Below, in pieces: positions 11,569 through 19,894 of a DNA stretch of 45,595 nt. The notes beneath the pieces are model-generated. The model was not told where the DNA came from. It searched no databases and worked only from the letters and a program-made list of their open reading frames with translations. Within the stretch, counting starts at the first letter, position 1. Each line of letters begins with the position of its first letter. This stretch comes from an uncultured Myxococcales bacterium. GTDB lineage: Bacteria; Myxococcota_A; Polyangia; Fen-1088. The stretch is from contig CALAOV010000232.1 in the NCBI GenBank assembly GCA_937889515.1, forward strand, positions 1-45,595. The letters are read 5' to 3'. Made by a program: the position numbers and the translations under genes.

Positions 11569-11610
11569 AGACTGACACTACAGGCGAAAAGTAGACTGAC
11601 ACTTCAGTCT
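11569..11610 (-). promoter_or_regulatory. Candidate operator upstream of the activase operon
   Basis: AGACTGACACT occurs twice in direct orientation (11569-11579 and 11593-11603). The second copy is part of a perfect inverted repeat AGACTG-ACACTT-CAGTCT (11593-11610). It lies 20-60 bp upstream of the GTG start, where RNA polymerase should bind; on the minus strand TTCAAA-N16-TACTTT straddles the palindrome as a weak promoter. Size and symmetry suit a dimeric helix-turn-helix repressor, and a TetR gene lies 2.5 kb away, but the pairing is a guess. Confidence 0.5.
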
Positions 11611-11662
11611 TTGAATCGCCGGTCACTGTAGCCACCCCCGGCAGGAAGATCAAGCTCCCAGA

Positions 11663-11998
11663 TCAAACGACGCCGGCGGCCTTGGGGGCGATACGCAGAA
11701 TCTGGCCGTAGACGTCGCCGGTCTCGGGGTCAAACCGCGGATCGACGAAGATCCGGGTCACCGCCAGGGCGTTCATCGCGGCGATTCCTTCTTCCGAGAT
11801 CAGCTCCTTGGAGGCGACGCCGATCGGCTGCAGGTCCAGCTCGGTCCCGACGGCGGCCGCAAAATCGATCGCCGCCTGGCTCGAGGTGAAGAAGAAGCCG
11901 TGCGGCCGCCGGCACCACATGTCCTGTCCGCTCTGAGTCAGGTACCAGACCCGGTCGGGAAGCAAAGAGACGAAGTCCGGTATCTCGGGCTGGGGCAT
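11663..11998 (-). CDS. Hypothetical protein, 111 residues
   Basis: No family recognised. A soluble alpha/beta-looking protein without signal peptide or membrane helix. It starts MPQPEIPDFVSLLPDRVWYL and contains DMWCRRPHGFFFTSSQAAIDFA, suggesting a small ligand-binding or structural domain. It has one Cys. It lies 16 bp after the SulP transporter on the same strand and so is probably the last gene of that run. Codon use and composition match the neighbours. The reading frame is supported by normal amino-acid composition, unlike the Arg/Pro-rich shadows on the other strand. Confidence 0.6.
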   Translation of the reverse strand: MPQPEIPDFVSLLPDRVWYLTQSGQDMWCRRPHGFFFTSSQAAIDFAAAVGTELDLQPIGVASKELISEEGIAAMNALAVTRIFVDPRFDPETGDVYGQILRIAPKAAGVV

Positions 11999-12014
11999 GG
12001 TCGCGACCCCGTCT

Positions 12015-13799
12015 CTAGATCAACCCGCGCGCGGCCGCCAGCCCGGCGGCCAGATCGGGGCGAATCTGGAGCCGCCAGGGTCGACCCTCCAGGCCGGCCC
12101 GCTCGATGAGGCGGCGCGGCTGGGTCTGTAAGCCGACGAGGATCGTGACGCACCCATGGTTGGTCAGCGTGGAGATGGCGCTTTCCAGCGCGACGAGACC
12201 GGTCGCATCCATGACCGGCACCTTTTCGAGGCGCACGACCAATACTTTGAGTCCCCCCGCGACGGCGCCCAGGCTCGCCATGGCCTTCTGCGCCGCGCCG
12301 AAGAACAGAGGCCCCGCGATCTCGTAGATGGCGACCGTCTCTGCGAGGTCGGGCGGGATCTTGTTGCCGTCGCCGTGATCCTCCCCGGCGCGGCCGTCCT
12401 CCCCGACGCCGCCGATCAAGTGGGCCTGGGTGATCTCGGCCATTCGCCGCATGAACAGCAGCGCCGCAAGGACGACGCCGACCGACACCGCCACCACCAT
12501 GTCGAACACGACCGTGAGGACGAAGCAGGTGACGAGGACGAGCACGTCGCTGCGGGGCGCGACGCGGAGGATATGAACGAAGTGCGGGAGCTCGGACATG
12601 TTCCAGGCGACCAGCAGCAGCAACGCCGCTAGCCCCGCCATCGGCAGATACCCAATGAGGGGCGCCAGGACGATGACGGCGACCAACACCGTCATCGAGT
12701 GAACGATCGACGCCACGGGAGAGTGCGCGCCGGAGCGAAAATTCGTGGCCGTTCTCGCGATCGCACCGGTGGCCGGTATGCCCCCGAAGAACGGTGTCAC
12801 GACGTTACCGATGCCCAGGGCCAGGAGCTCGGCATCGGGGTCGTGCTTGGTCCCGGCCATGCCATCGGCGATCACGGCCGACAAGAGCGACTCGATTCCG
12901 CCCAGCATCGCCACCGCGAAAGCACCGGACAGAAGCTCTCGAAGCGTTCCGGCGGAGAGCTGAAACGCCGCGCCATTCGGCCCGGCCGCGCGCCAGGGAA
13001 GCATCGGCAGCGGGGGCAACGGCGGCACGCCGTTCACCAACCGTCCGCCGACCGTCGCGTGAAATCGGCTCGCGATCGTGGCGACCGCGTGGCCGGGACA
13101 AAAGTGATTGACGACGGCCGCCAGTAGCCCCGCCAGAGGGATCGCGATGAGGGGAGCTGGAACCCTCTTCGTGAAACGGGGAGCCGCCAGAAGCAGGGTC
13201 AACGTCGCGGCGGCGATCGCGAGCTCCGCGACCGACGCCGAACCGCGCGCTTGCCACATGGCGGAGATTCGATCGAAGAAACTGTCCGGGGACCGCGGCA
13301 GGCGCAGGCCGAAGACGTCCTTGATCTGAAGGGTGGCGATCACCGTGGCGATCCCGGCGGTGAAGCCGGTCGTCACCGGGTGCGGAATGAACTCGATGAA
13401 CTGCCCGAGGCGGGCAAGTCCCATCGCGATCAGGATGAGGCCGCCCATCAGCCCGGACAGCAGCAGGCCCGCCATTCCAAATCGGGCATAGATGGGCGCC
13501 AGAATGACGATGAATGCCGCGGTCGGTCCGGTCACCTGGAGCCGCGAGCCCCCCAGCGCCGCCACCACGACGCCGGCCACGATGGACGTGTAGAGACCGT
13601 ATTGCGGAGCGACGCCGACCGCGATGGCGAGTGCCATCGCCAGGGGCAGCGCGACGATGCCCACCACCAGGCCCGCCAGCACGTCCGCCCGCAGGTCGAC
13701 GCGCGTGTATCCCTCGCGCCACACGGCCCGCAGCGCCGCCGCGGGCAGATCCCTCAGCTTGATCGCGTCGAGCCCGGCCCTGTATCGGGTGCGGGCCAT
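12015..13799 (-). CDS. SulP/SLC26 family anion transporter with STAS domain
   Basis: 594 residues. Residues about 35-455 hold the SulP core of some 10-14 membrane helices with the family motif PQYGLYTSIVAGVVVAALGGS and GPTAAFIVILAP near the N-terminus. Residues about 470-590 form a cytosolic STAS domain (VAIYEIAGPLFFGAAQ, then VPVMDATGLVALE, where the DATG loop is the classical STAS phosphate-type motif). Such proteins take up sulfate, bicarbonate or C4-dicarboxylates (DauA type), usually with protons or sodium; the substrate cannot be fixed here. It follows the 112-residue hypothetical gene by 9 bp in a minus-strand run headed by a TPR protein and a TetR regulator. Confidence 0.92.
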   Translation of the reverse strand: MARTRYRAGLDAIKLRDLPAAALRAVWREGYTRVDLRADVLAGLVVGIVALPLAMALAIAVGVAPQYGLYTSIVAGVVVAALGGSRLQVTGPTAAFIVILAPIYARFGMAGLLLSGLMGGLILIAMGLARLGQFIEFIPHPVTTGFTAGIATVIATLQIKDVFGLRLPRSPDSFFDRISAMWQARGSASVAELAIAAATLTLLLAAPRFTKRVPAPLIAIPLAGLLAAVVNHFCPGHAVATIASRFHATVGGRLVNGVPPLPPLPMLPWRAAGPNGAAFQLSAGTLRELLSGAFAVAMLGGIESLLSAVIADGMAGTKHDPDAELLALGIGNVVTPFFGGIPATGAIARTATNFRSGAHSPVASIVHSMTVLVAVIVLAPLIGYLPMAGLAALLLLVAWNMSELPHFVHILRVAPRSDVLVLVTCFVLTVVFDMVVAVSVGVVLAALLFMRRMAEITQAHLIGGVGEDGRAGEDHGDGNKIPPDLAETVAIYEIAGPLFFGAAQKAMASLGAVAGGLKVLVVRLEKVPVMDATGLVALESAISTLTNHGCVTILVGLQTQPRRLIERAGLEGRPWRLQIRPDLAAGLAAARGLI

Positions 13800-13808
13800 C
13801 CGCAGGTC

Positions 13809-14147
13809 CTAGGCGATGCCCGCTGCCCGCGCCAAGGCCTCGAGCGCGGCGGCGAAGAAAGGACCGGCCACGGCGAGCGGGGTCTCGTCGCCCAGCTCCA
13901 GCACGAAATAGTCGTTGGGAATGACGTCGCCGTACCCCAGCACCTGCAGCACGCGCACGGTCGCGGGCGCGCCGCCGGGCCGCTCCAGGGTCGCCCGTTG
14001 GTCGTCGGCCGCGGCGGCCGGCATCTCGACGGCCAGCGGCCGACCATAGCGCCGAAAGATCGCCAGCACCGCATCGGGCGGCATGGCGGCCACGCGGGCG
14101 AAGGTGCGCGGGAGGCTCTCTTCCATGGCGGGATCCGGCGCCGTCAT
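13809..14147 (-). CDS. Hypothetical protein, 112 residues
   Basis: Starts at the ATG at 14147, which overlaps the TetR stop in ATGA; a longer frame upstream would be antisense-like and lies inside TetR. The product, MTAPDPAMEESLPRTFARVA onward, is soluble with a small alpha/beta core (VRVLQVLGYGDVIPNDYFVLELGD) and an Ala-rich C-terminal helix. No family recognised. The overlap with TetR and the 9-bp gap to SulP argue for co-expression, perhaps in membrane or acyl-group homeostasis, but nothing in the sequence states a function. Confidence 0.6.
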   Translation of the reverse strand: MTAPDPAMEESLPRTFARVAAMPPDAVLAIFRRYGRPLAVEMPAAAADDQRATLERPGGAPATVRVLQVLGYGDVIPNDYFVLELGDETPLAVAGPFFAAALEALARAAGIA

Positions 14148-14785
14148 GAGCCGTCGACCAGACAGCCCTTGAGGGTGAACGCGATCATCTCGCGCCCCAC
14201 CTGCGTCATCTCGATGGCCATCGGGTCCTGCTCGACGAACGCCCACTGCACGACCTCTTTGACGCTTCCGAGGATGCAGCGCGCAACCACCTTGGCGTCG
14301 CAGGGGCGCACCACGCCCAGCTGCCGCCCGGTGTTGAGCGCGCCCATGAACATGGCCTCGATGCGGCCGTAAAACTCCGAAAGCTTGCGATCGAAGTCGC
14401 TGTCGATCCCCACCGCCTCGCGCAGCAGGATGCGCGCCATCTCGCGGTTGTCGAGCAGCGTCTTTAGGACCCGATCGACCGTGGCGTTCATCTGATCGAC
14501 GGGCGGCGGCGCGTCCGGGCCGACCTCGATCCGTTTGACCTGCGCCTGTAGCGTGGTCACCAGGCTATCCAGGAGCTCGTCGAAGATGGCGCGCTTCGAT
14601 TCGAAGTAGAGATAGAAGGTGCCCCGCGCGATGTCCGCCGCCTCGATGAGGTCGTGGATGCTGGTGGCGTGATAGCCCTTCTGCGAAAAGATCCGCCGCG
14701 CCACGGCCAGCACGGCCGCGCGCCGCGATTCGCGCAGCCTCTGCGCGCGCGAAACCCGGCCGTCGACTTTCGGCTCCGGGGTCAC
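14144..14785 (-). CDS. TetR/AcrR family transcriptional regulator
   Basis: 213 residues from a GTG start that overlaps the preceding stop (GTGA). The DNA-binding domain lies at about residues 18-64: RRIFSQKGYHATSIHDLI, then AADIARGTFYLYFESK, the TetR helix-turn-helix with the usual GTFYxYF turn. The C-terminal helical part (70-213) is a ligand and dimer domain (QMNATVDRVLKTLLDNREM, GSVKEVVQWAFVEQDP) of the kind found in fatty-acid and efflux regulators. The ORF extends far upstream in frame, but that part overlaps the TPR gene and is not real. Its target may be its own run (SulP) or the palindrome before the activase; no copy of that palindrome is seen before this gene. Confidence 0.9.
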   Translation of the reverse strand: MTPEPKVDGRVSRAQRLRESRRAAVLAVARRIFSQKGYHATSIHDLIEAADIARGTFYLYFESKRAIFDELLDSLVTTLQAQVKRIEVGPDAPPPVDQMNATVDRVLKTLLDNREMARILLREAVGIDSDFDRKLSEFYGRIEAMFMGALNTGRQLGVVRPCDAKVVARCILGSVKEVVQWAFVEQDPMAIEMTQVGREMIAFTLKGCLVDGS

Positions 14786-15189
14786 GTCCCGCCGCTCGCC
14801 GTTCGCAAACGATCGGGCCAGGCGGTGGCGTCGGCCAGATGGCGGCCGGCCGGCAGAACGGTCTGGTAGCGCGCCAGGGTCTGGCCGGCGACCTCCTGCG
14901 AGGTCCGCGCCTCGGCCTTCGCCGTGCCCAGCAGGGCGCTGAAGTAGGCGTCGTCGACCACGTCGATCTCGAGCACGCCGGCGCTCTCGTCGAGCGCGAT
15001 CGCCGCCTCGAGGTCCTCGACCGCCTCGGGATACCGCTCGAGCCAGGCATAGGCGCTGGCCCGTTCGACCAGCGGCACGGGGTCTTCCTCGTCCCGAGCG
15101 ACGGCGCGCGTGGCCTCCTCGATCGCTTCGGCGTACTTCCCCTGCTCGATCATCTTCGCTGCGAAGCTCATCCCGTACCGTCCGGCCAT
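14782..15189 (-). CDS. Small TPR-repeat protein
   Basis: 135 residues. Residues about 7-75 show two tetratricopeptide-like repeats (AKMIEQGKYAEAIEEATRAV, then ERASAYAWLERYPEAVEDLE), followed by an acidic segment (ALDESAGVLEIDVVDDAYFS) and a C-terminal helix. Likely a protein-protein adaptor in the cytosol. The start has GGAGG about eight bases upstream. A TACGGT/TGATAC stretch further upstream could be a -10. It heads the minus-strand run TPR-TetR-hypothetical-SulP and ends inside the TetR start codon. It is divergent from the small membrane protein at 15300. Confidence 0.75.
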   Translation of the reverse strand: MAGRYGMSFAAKMIEQGKYAEAIEEATRAVARDEEDPVPLVERASAYAWLERYPEAVEDLEAAIALDESAGVLEIDVVDDAYFSALLGTAKAEARTSQEVAGQTLARYQTVLPAGRHLADATAWPDRLRTASGGT

Positions 15190-15287
15190 ACTGCGCGTGC
15201 CTCCGAAACCCCGACCGTATCACACGGGCCGGCCGCCGTTCGCCGGGTCCGCCGCGATCCCGACCGTGCTTCCGGCGCGGCCGTGCC

Positions 15288-15293
15288 TATCTT
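15288..15293 (+). promoter_or_regulatory. -10-like hexamer for a leaderless start (TATCTT)
   Basis: TATCTT ends six bases before the ATG at 15300 and no Shine-Dalgarno is present. No convincing -35 is seen. Confidence 0.4.
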
Positions 15294-15299
15294 GTACCC

Positions 15300-15485
15300 A
15301 TGAGCTCACTCGTCTGGCTTGGACTCGCGGTCCTCCTGGTGGCTGGCCTCGCCTTCTCCGGGGGCGGCGTCAAAGGCGCCAAGCAGGTCGGGCGAACGCG
15401 CCTGATGGGGGCGGCGCGCTTCTTCCTGATCGGGGGCGTCATCCTCTGCGGCGCGCTCGGCATTTTCGGTTCGTTTCGACATTGA
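15300..15485 (+). CDS. Small two-helix membrane protein
   Basis: 61 residues with two hydrophobic segments (about 3-22 LVWLGLAVLLVAGLAFSGGG and 40-57 ARFFLIGGVILCGALGIFGS) separated by a basic loop (KGAKQVGRTR), so a hairpin in the inner membrane with the loop probably cytosolic. No family recognised. No Shine-Dalgarno; the start is chosen because of the TATCTT hexamer six bases upstream and the good topology. The next gene begins 78 bp downstream on the same strand. Confidence 0.6.
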   Translation: MSSLVWLGLAVLLVAGLAFSGGGVKGAKQVGRTRLMGAARFFLIGGVILCGALGIFGSFRH

Positions 15486-15562
15486 TTCGTCGAGCCCGAT
15501 TCGGTTCCGGGCGGCACTGAAAGAATCGGGCGCTCGCCCGCTATCGGTGGCAAGCTTGTAGC

Positions 15563-15925
15563 GTGGGTTCGAAACAGCGTTCGCCACGGCCGCTCGGAGA
15601 CGTCGCGGTCGTCTGCGGGAAGGACGCGCAGGGTCTGCACATCCTGCGGCGGCGGTCCGAGGACGGGCCGATCGAGGCCGCCGTGGCTCAGCCGCTGACG
15701 GAAGGGCGCCCGATCACGGGCGAAGTGATCTCGATGCGGCGTCGCGAGGACGTGCCGTTTCTGTTCGACGTGAAGACCGAGCTGGATGTATCCGGGGCCT
15801 CCGACAATCCGACCCCGCTGCCGACCGACGGGCCGGCCAAGGTCGCGACCAACTCGTATCGCAAGGGTTGGGACGCTATCTGGGGAGCCCGGTCCGCGCG
15901 CGGCGCACGCGGGCCCGCCAACTGA
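15563..15925 (+). CDS. Hypothetical protein, 120 residues
   Basis: GTG start, no clear Shine-Dalgarno. Product soluble, with a beta-rich N-terminal part (VAVVCGKDAQGLHILRRR, then ITGEVISMRRREDVPFLFDV) and a disordered Pro/Gly/Ala C-terminal tail (DNPTPLPTDGPAKVATNSYR). No family recognised. It lies between the small membrane protein and the kaiC operon on the same strand; the 190 bp to kaiC probably holds the kaiC promoter, where I see only weak hexamers (TTGATG at 15996, TACTTT at 16018) and a short ACTTTCAAAGT palindrome at 16019-16029. Confidence 0.55.
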   Translation: MGSKQRSPRPLGDVAVVCGKDAQGLHILRRRSEDGPIEAAVAQPLTEGRPITGEVISMRRREDVPFLFDVKTELDVSGASDNPTPLPTDGPAKVATNSYRKGWDAIWGARSARGARGPAN

Positions 15926-16115
15926 GCCGACGGCCCCGGCCGGCGACAAGCTCGACCGCAGCACAAAGAAAATCTCGATTTGTTTGCCGATGCCCTTGAT
16001 GGGCGGGCCGCAGACACTACTTTCAAAGTTTCGCGTAGGCCCTCCGCAGAGCCATCCAGACCGCGAAACCGTAGCGGATCTCTGCGTTGCAGCAGGCCTC
16101 CCGAAAGGACGTCCA

Positions 16116-17885
16116 ATGGTTGCCCCCTCGCCCCTCGCAGTGACCAAGATACTCACGGGCATCGCGGGATTCGACGAGATCACCTGTGGCGGGCTGCCCC
16201 GCGGACGAACCACGCTGGTCATGGGCGGACCGGGCTGCGGGAAGACCGTCTTTGCCCTTCAGGCCCTGGTCAATGGCGCGCGTCGAACGAAAGAGGCGGG
16301 GCTCTTCGTGGCCTTCGAGGAGAGCACCCGGCAGATCATCGCCAACGCCGCCACCTTCGGCTGGGACCTTCCCGCGCTCGAGCGGAAGAAACTCTTTTTC
16401 CTCGATGCGCAACTCTCTCCCGAGGTCGTGAAGGCCGGAGAGTTCGACCTGATCGGCATGCTGGCGCTCCTCGAGATCAAGGCCCGAGATATCAACGCGA
16501 AACGCATCGTCTTCGACGGGATCGACGTGCTCCTCAGGCTCCTCGATGATCCGGCCGCGGAGCGTCGGGAGATCTATCGCATCCGCGACTGGCTTTCACG
16601 GACGGGTCTGACCGGCGTCATCACCCAAAAGGTGGGCGGTATTGGAGCGGTGGACCAGCACTACACCTTCTTGCAGTTCATGGTCGACTGCGTGGTCGTT
16701 CTCCGTCACGAGGTGGTGGACGGATCGGCTTTCCGCAATCTTCGCGTCAAGAAGTACCGGGGCTCCGGATTTGCAGGCGACGAGTTTCCGATCACGCTCA
16801 CGACCGAGGGGATGCAGCTCACCAACCGCGGCCCCACCGAGCTCGAGTACGCGGTCAGCGACAAACGCATCTCGTCGGGGCTGCCTCGTCTCGACAACAT
16901 GTTGCGGGGCGGCTATCGCTCGGGTAGCAACGTTCTCATCTCGGGAGCGCCTGGAACCGCCAAGTCGACGCTGTCCGCGCTCTTCGCCGCGGCAGCTTGC
17001 GCACGCGGCGAACGCACCTTGTACGTGAGCTTCAACGAAGGGGCCGCCGAGATCGTCCGGAATTTGCGCTCGGTGGGTATTCGCCTCGCGCCCCACCTGA
17101 AGTCCGGCTTGCTCAAAATGTATTCGACGCGCACCCGGGGGCCCAACGTCGAAGACCAGTTCGGCGAGCTGCGCGCGCAGGTGTGGGCGCACCGTCCCCA
17201 TTGCATGGTGATCGATCCTCTCTCGGCGCTCTCGACCAAGATCGCGCACGTCGCCTCGGCCGATGCCGCCCAGCAGTTCCTGGACTTTCTCAAGGGCGAA
17301 GGGATCACGGTGGTGAATACCTCCCTGATGGACGGGATCAACACCGACGAAGCGACGGCGACAGGCATCTCGACCATGGCCGACACCTGGATCCACGTCT
17401 CCTATGTGGTCCAGGATGGCGAGCGCAACCGGGCGCTCACCATCGTGAAGGCCCGCGGCATCGGGCACTCCAATCAAGTTCGCGAGCTGACGCTGTCCGA
17501 CGACGGAGTCAGCCTCACCGACGTATTCGCCGCCCAGGGGAAAGTGCTCATGGGCGTGGCCCGCTGGGAGTGGGAGCAGCAGGAGCAGGCCGGGAAAAAG
17601 CGCTCGCTGGCGGCCACCGTGCTCAAGCGGCTGCAACTCCAGGTCGCGCAGGCCGAAGCCGCCGCACGCCTTCAGGTGGTCCGCACGGAGATGGAGGCCC
17701 GCAGCGCCGAGATTGCCGTGCTGGCCGACGCCACCGGCTCGGCTTCCAAGCTCGTGCAAACCGACCGAGCGGTCCTGCGCAAGATGCGTCACGCCGACGA
17801 GGAGGTCCGGGTCGCCGTCCGGGTCGCCAAACGAGTGGGCGCCAAGAACGGCCTCGCACGAAATGGCGAGCCGGGGCTCATCTAA
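16116..17885 (+). CDS. kaiC: KaiC-like dual-domain RecA-type ATPase
   Basis: 589 residues from the ATG at 16116, preceded by AAAGGA; the frame runs further upstream but without homology. Two KaiC domains. CI (about 8-240) has Walker A GGPGCGKT (37-44), the catalytic Glu pair E68-E69 (FEES) and Walker B RIVFDGID. CII (about 248-475) has GAPGTAKS (277-284) and Walker B CMVIDPLS, but N307-E308 where KaiC has Glu-Glu. The CII phosphorylation pair is kept as S419-T420 (GISTMADTW). A coiled-coil C-terminal extension (about 485-589) replaces the short KaiC tail. It heads an operon with kaiB and a hybrid kinase; no kaiA is seen. Probably a signalling or stress-timing ATPase rather than a proven clock. 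Confidence 0.9.
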   Translation: MVAPSPLAVTKILTGIAGFDEITCGGLPRGRTTLVMGGPGCGKTVFALQALVNGARRTKEAGLFVAFEESTRQIIANAATFGWDLPALERKKLFFLDAQLSPEVVKAGEFDLIGMLALLEIKARDINAKRIVFDGIDVLLRLLDDPAAERREIYRIRDWLSRTGLTGVITQKVGGIGAVDQHYTFLQFMVDCVVVLRHEVVDGSAFRNLRVKKYRGSGFAGDEFPITLTTEGMQLTNRGPTELEYAVSDKRISSGLPRLDNMLRGGYRSGSNVLISGAPGTAKSTLSALFAAAACARGERTLYVSFNEGAAEIVRNLRSVGIRLAPHLKSGLLKMYSTRTRGPNVEDQFGELRAQVWAHRPHCMVIDPLSALSTKIAHVASADAAQQFLDFLKGEGITVVNTSLMDGINTDEATATGISTMADTWIHVSYVVQDGERNRALTIVKARGIGHSNQVRELTLSDDGVSLTDVFAAQGKVLMGVARWEWEQQEQAGKKRSLAATVLKRLQLQVAQAEAAARLQVVRTEMEARSAEIAVLADATGSASKLVQTDRAVLRKMRHADEEVRVAVRVAKRVGAKNGLARNGEPGLI

Positions 17886-17886
17886 C

Positions 17887-18177
17887 GTGGCGCCAGGCAA
17901 AACCAAGAAGAGTGGGCTTCTGTTGCGGCTCTATGTCGCCGGAAACGCGCCGAACTCCCTGCGCGCCATCGCCAATGCCAAGGCGATTTGCGAGGAGTAT
18001 TTGACCTCTCGATACGCGCTCGAAGTCGTCGACCTGCTCAAGCATCCGCGGCGAGCGGTGGACGACGGGATCATCGTGACCCCGACCCTCCTGCGGCTGC
18101 GGCCGTTGCCCATACAGCGGGTGGTCGGCAACCTCAGCGATACGAACCAGGTGCTTCTGACGTTGGCCGCCAAGTGA
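17887..18177 (+). CDS. kaiB: KaiB-like protein
   Basis: 96 residues from a GTG one base after the kaiC stop; an ATG at 17863 overlapping kaiC would add eight residues. Sequence is KaiB-like: LLLRLYVAGNAPNSLRAIAN (first strand and helix), EYLTSRYALEVVDLLKHP and IVTPTLLRLRPLPIQRVVGN, with the conserved TPTL-x-P region of the thioredoxin-like form. KaiB binds the CI ring of KaiC after switching fold. Its stop overlaps the GTG of the histidine kinase (GTGA), so the three genes are tightly co-expressed. Confidence 0.9.
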   Translation: MAPGKTKKSGLLLRLYVAGNAPNSLRAIANAKAICEEYLTSRYALEVVDLLKHPRRAVDDGIIVTPTLLRLRPLPIQRVVGNLSDTNQVLLTLAAK

Positions 18178-19859
18178 ACCCCGCTTCCGGGGCGCACAAA
18201 CTCGGCCTCGCGCAGCAACTCTCCGAGGCCCGCGCGACGATCGAAGCGCTGCTCTCGGGCCAGATCGACGCGGTGGTCGATCCCAAGAGCGCGACGCCCG
18301 TTCTGCTCGGCAAGGCCCAAAGTGCGCTCCGCGAGAGCGAGGAACAGTATCGCCAGATCGTGGAGGCGACCACCGATGGCATCGTGAAGCTCGACGTCGC
18401 CGAGCGGATCGTCTTCGTGAACGGACGTTTGGCCCAGATGCTCGGCTACGAACCGATCCAGATGATCGGTGTGAGTGTATTTGCCTTCATGGGCGCTTCG
18501 GCAAAGGCGGTGGTCGCCGCCTCGTTTCAAAGGCGAAAGGGGGGTGCCCAGGATGCCCTCGACACCACCTTCAGCCACAAAGACGGGACCGCGATCTCCG
18601 TCAATGTCGCGACCACCCCCCTGGTCGACGGAAGAGGCCGGCACATCGGCATACTCGGCGTGGTCCGGGACGTCACCGAGCGAAAGAAGCTCCAGTCGCA
18701 GCTGATGGTGAGCGATCGGATGGCGTCGGTGGGTACGCTGGCCGCGGGCGTCGCGCACGAGATCAACAACCCGCTGGCGGCTCTCATCGGGAACCTGGAC
18801 TACGTGTTCGAGATCCTCGGACGCACGGTGGGACTGGCCTCGACCGCGGCGAATCTCGCCCGGAGCGACGCCTGGCTCCTCGAGGAGGTCAAGGAGCCCC
18901 TCAAGGACGCGCGCGACGCCGCCGAGCGGGTGCGGCTCATCGTGCGCGATCTCAAGATATTTTCTCGCTCACCGCTCGAAGAGCAGAGGGGACGGGTGGA
19001 CGTGAAGGCCGTCATGGAGTCGTCTCTGCGCATGGCCTGGAATGAGATTCGCCACCGCGCGCACCTGGTCAAGCTCTACGGCCCCGTGCCGAGCGTGGAG
19101 GTCAACGAGGGGCGCCTCGGACAGGTGTTCCTAAACCTGATCGTCAACGCCGCCCAGGCGATGCAGGAGGGAAAAGTGGACGACAACGAGATCCGCGTGA
19201 GTACCCGCCGGGAGGGCCAGCGGGTCGTCGTCGAGGTGAGCGATACGGGGACCGGAATTCGGCCCGAGATCATCGGCAGGATCTTCGACGCCTTCTTCAC
19301 GACCAAGGGGGTCGGCTTCGGAACCGGCCTCGGCCTGGCCATCTGTCACCGCATCGTCACCGACATGGGCGGCGAGCTGACGGTCGAAAGCGAGCTGGGA
19401 AAGGGGACCACCTTCCGCGTCGCGCTCCCGATTCCCAAAACCCGCGAGGCGGTGGCGACGCCGTCCGTGACGGAGCCCGTCCGGGTCAGCGGTCGGCGCG
19501 GAAGAATCTTGGTCGTGGACGACGAGGAGATGGTCCTGCGCACCGTGAAACGCCTTCTCTCCAAGGACCACGATGTCCTGGCGATCGCGGCCGCCAAGGA
19601 GGCGCTGGCGCTCTGCGCGGGCGGCGCGACGTTCGATCTGATCCTCTGTGACCTCATGATGCCGGACATGACCGGCATGGACCTGTACAGCGAGCTGGCG
19701 CGGATCGCGCCGGAGCAGGCGGCGCGAATGATCTTCCTGACCGGGGGGGCGTTCACGGCCAAGGCGGTTCAGTTCCTCGCGGAGACGGTCCAGGAGCACA
19801 TCGACAAACCGTTCGATCCGCCGGCCCTTCGCGCGATCGTCCAGCGCTTCGTGCACTAG
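18174..19859 (+). CDS. PAS-containing hybrid histidine kinase with C-terminal receiver
   Basis: 561 residues from a GTG overlapping the kaiB stop. Order: N-terminal helix ARATIEALLSGQIDAVVD (20-36) of the kind seen in kinases beside kaiC/kaiB; PAS domain (about 52-170); HisKA with phospho-accepting His195 in GVAHEINNPLAAL; HATPase with N box NLIVNAAQAM (321-330), DTGTGI (357-362) and GTGLGLAI (383-390); linker; receiver (444-560) with VDD (448-450), phospho-acceptor Asp493 (LCDLMMPD) and DKPF. No membrane helix, so cytosolic. Likely the input or output partner of the KaiC/KaiB pair, since the genes overlap. Confidence 0.93.
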   Translation: MNPASGAHKLGLAQQLSEARATIEALLSGQIDAVVDPKSATPVLLGKAQSALRESEEQYRQIVEATTDGIVKLDVAERIVFVNGRLAQMLGYEPIQMIGVSVFAFMGASAKAVVAASFQRRKGGAQDALDTTFSHKDGTAISVNVATTPLVDGRGRHIGILGVVRDVTERKKLQSQLMVSDRMASVGTLAAGVAHEINNPLAALIGNLDYVFEILGRTVGLASTAANLARSDAWLLEEVKEPLKDARDAAERVRLIVRDLKIFSRSPLEEQRGRVDVKAVMESSLRMAWNEIRHRAHLVKLYGPVPSVEVNEGRLGQVFLNLIVNAAQAMQEGKVDDNEIRVSTRREGQRVVVEVSDTGTGIRPEIIGRIFDAFFTTKGVGFGTGLGLAICHRIVTDMGGELTVESELGKGTTFRVALPIPKTREAVATPSVTEPVRVSGRRGRILVVDDEEMVLRTVKRLLSKDHDVLAIAAAKEALALCAGGATFDLILCDLMMPDMTGMDLYSELARIAPEQAARMIFLTGGAFTAKAVQFLAETVQEHIDKPFDPPALRAIVQRFVH

Positions 19860-19894
19860 GGCGCCCGCGCTCGGCTTCCCGCGCGGGCCGGTCG

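Noticed and set aside
14786..15223. N-terminal extension of the TetR gene
   Set aside because: It lies over the TPR gene in another frame and lacks homology. The GTG at 14785 overlapping the TPR stop is the better start.
17988..18173. N-terminal extension of the histidine kinase
   Set aside because: These codons overlap kaiB in another frame and are Arg/Ala/Pro-rich. The GTG at 18174 overlaps the kaiB stop and starts the conserved helix.
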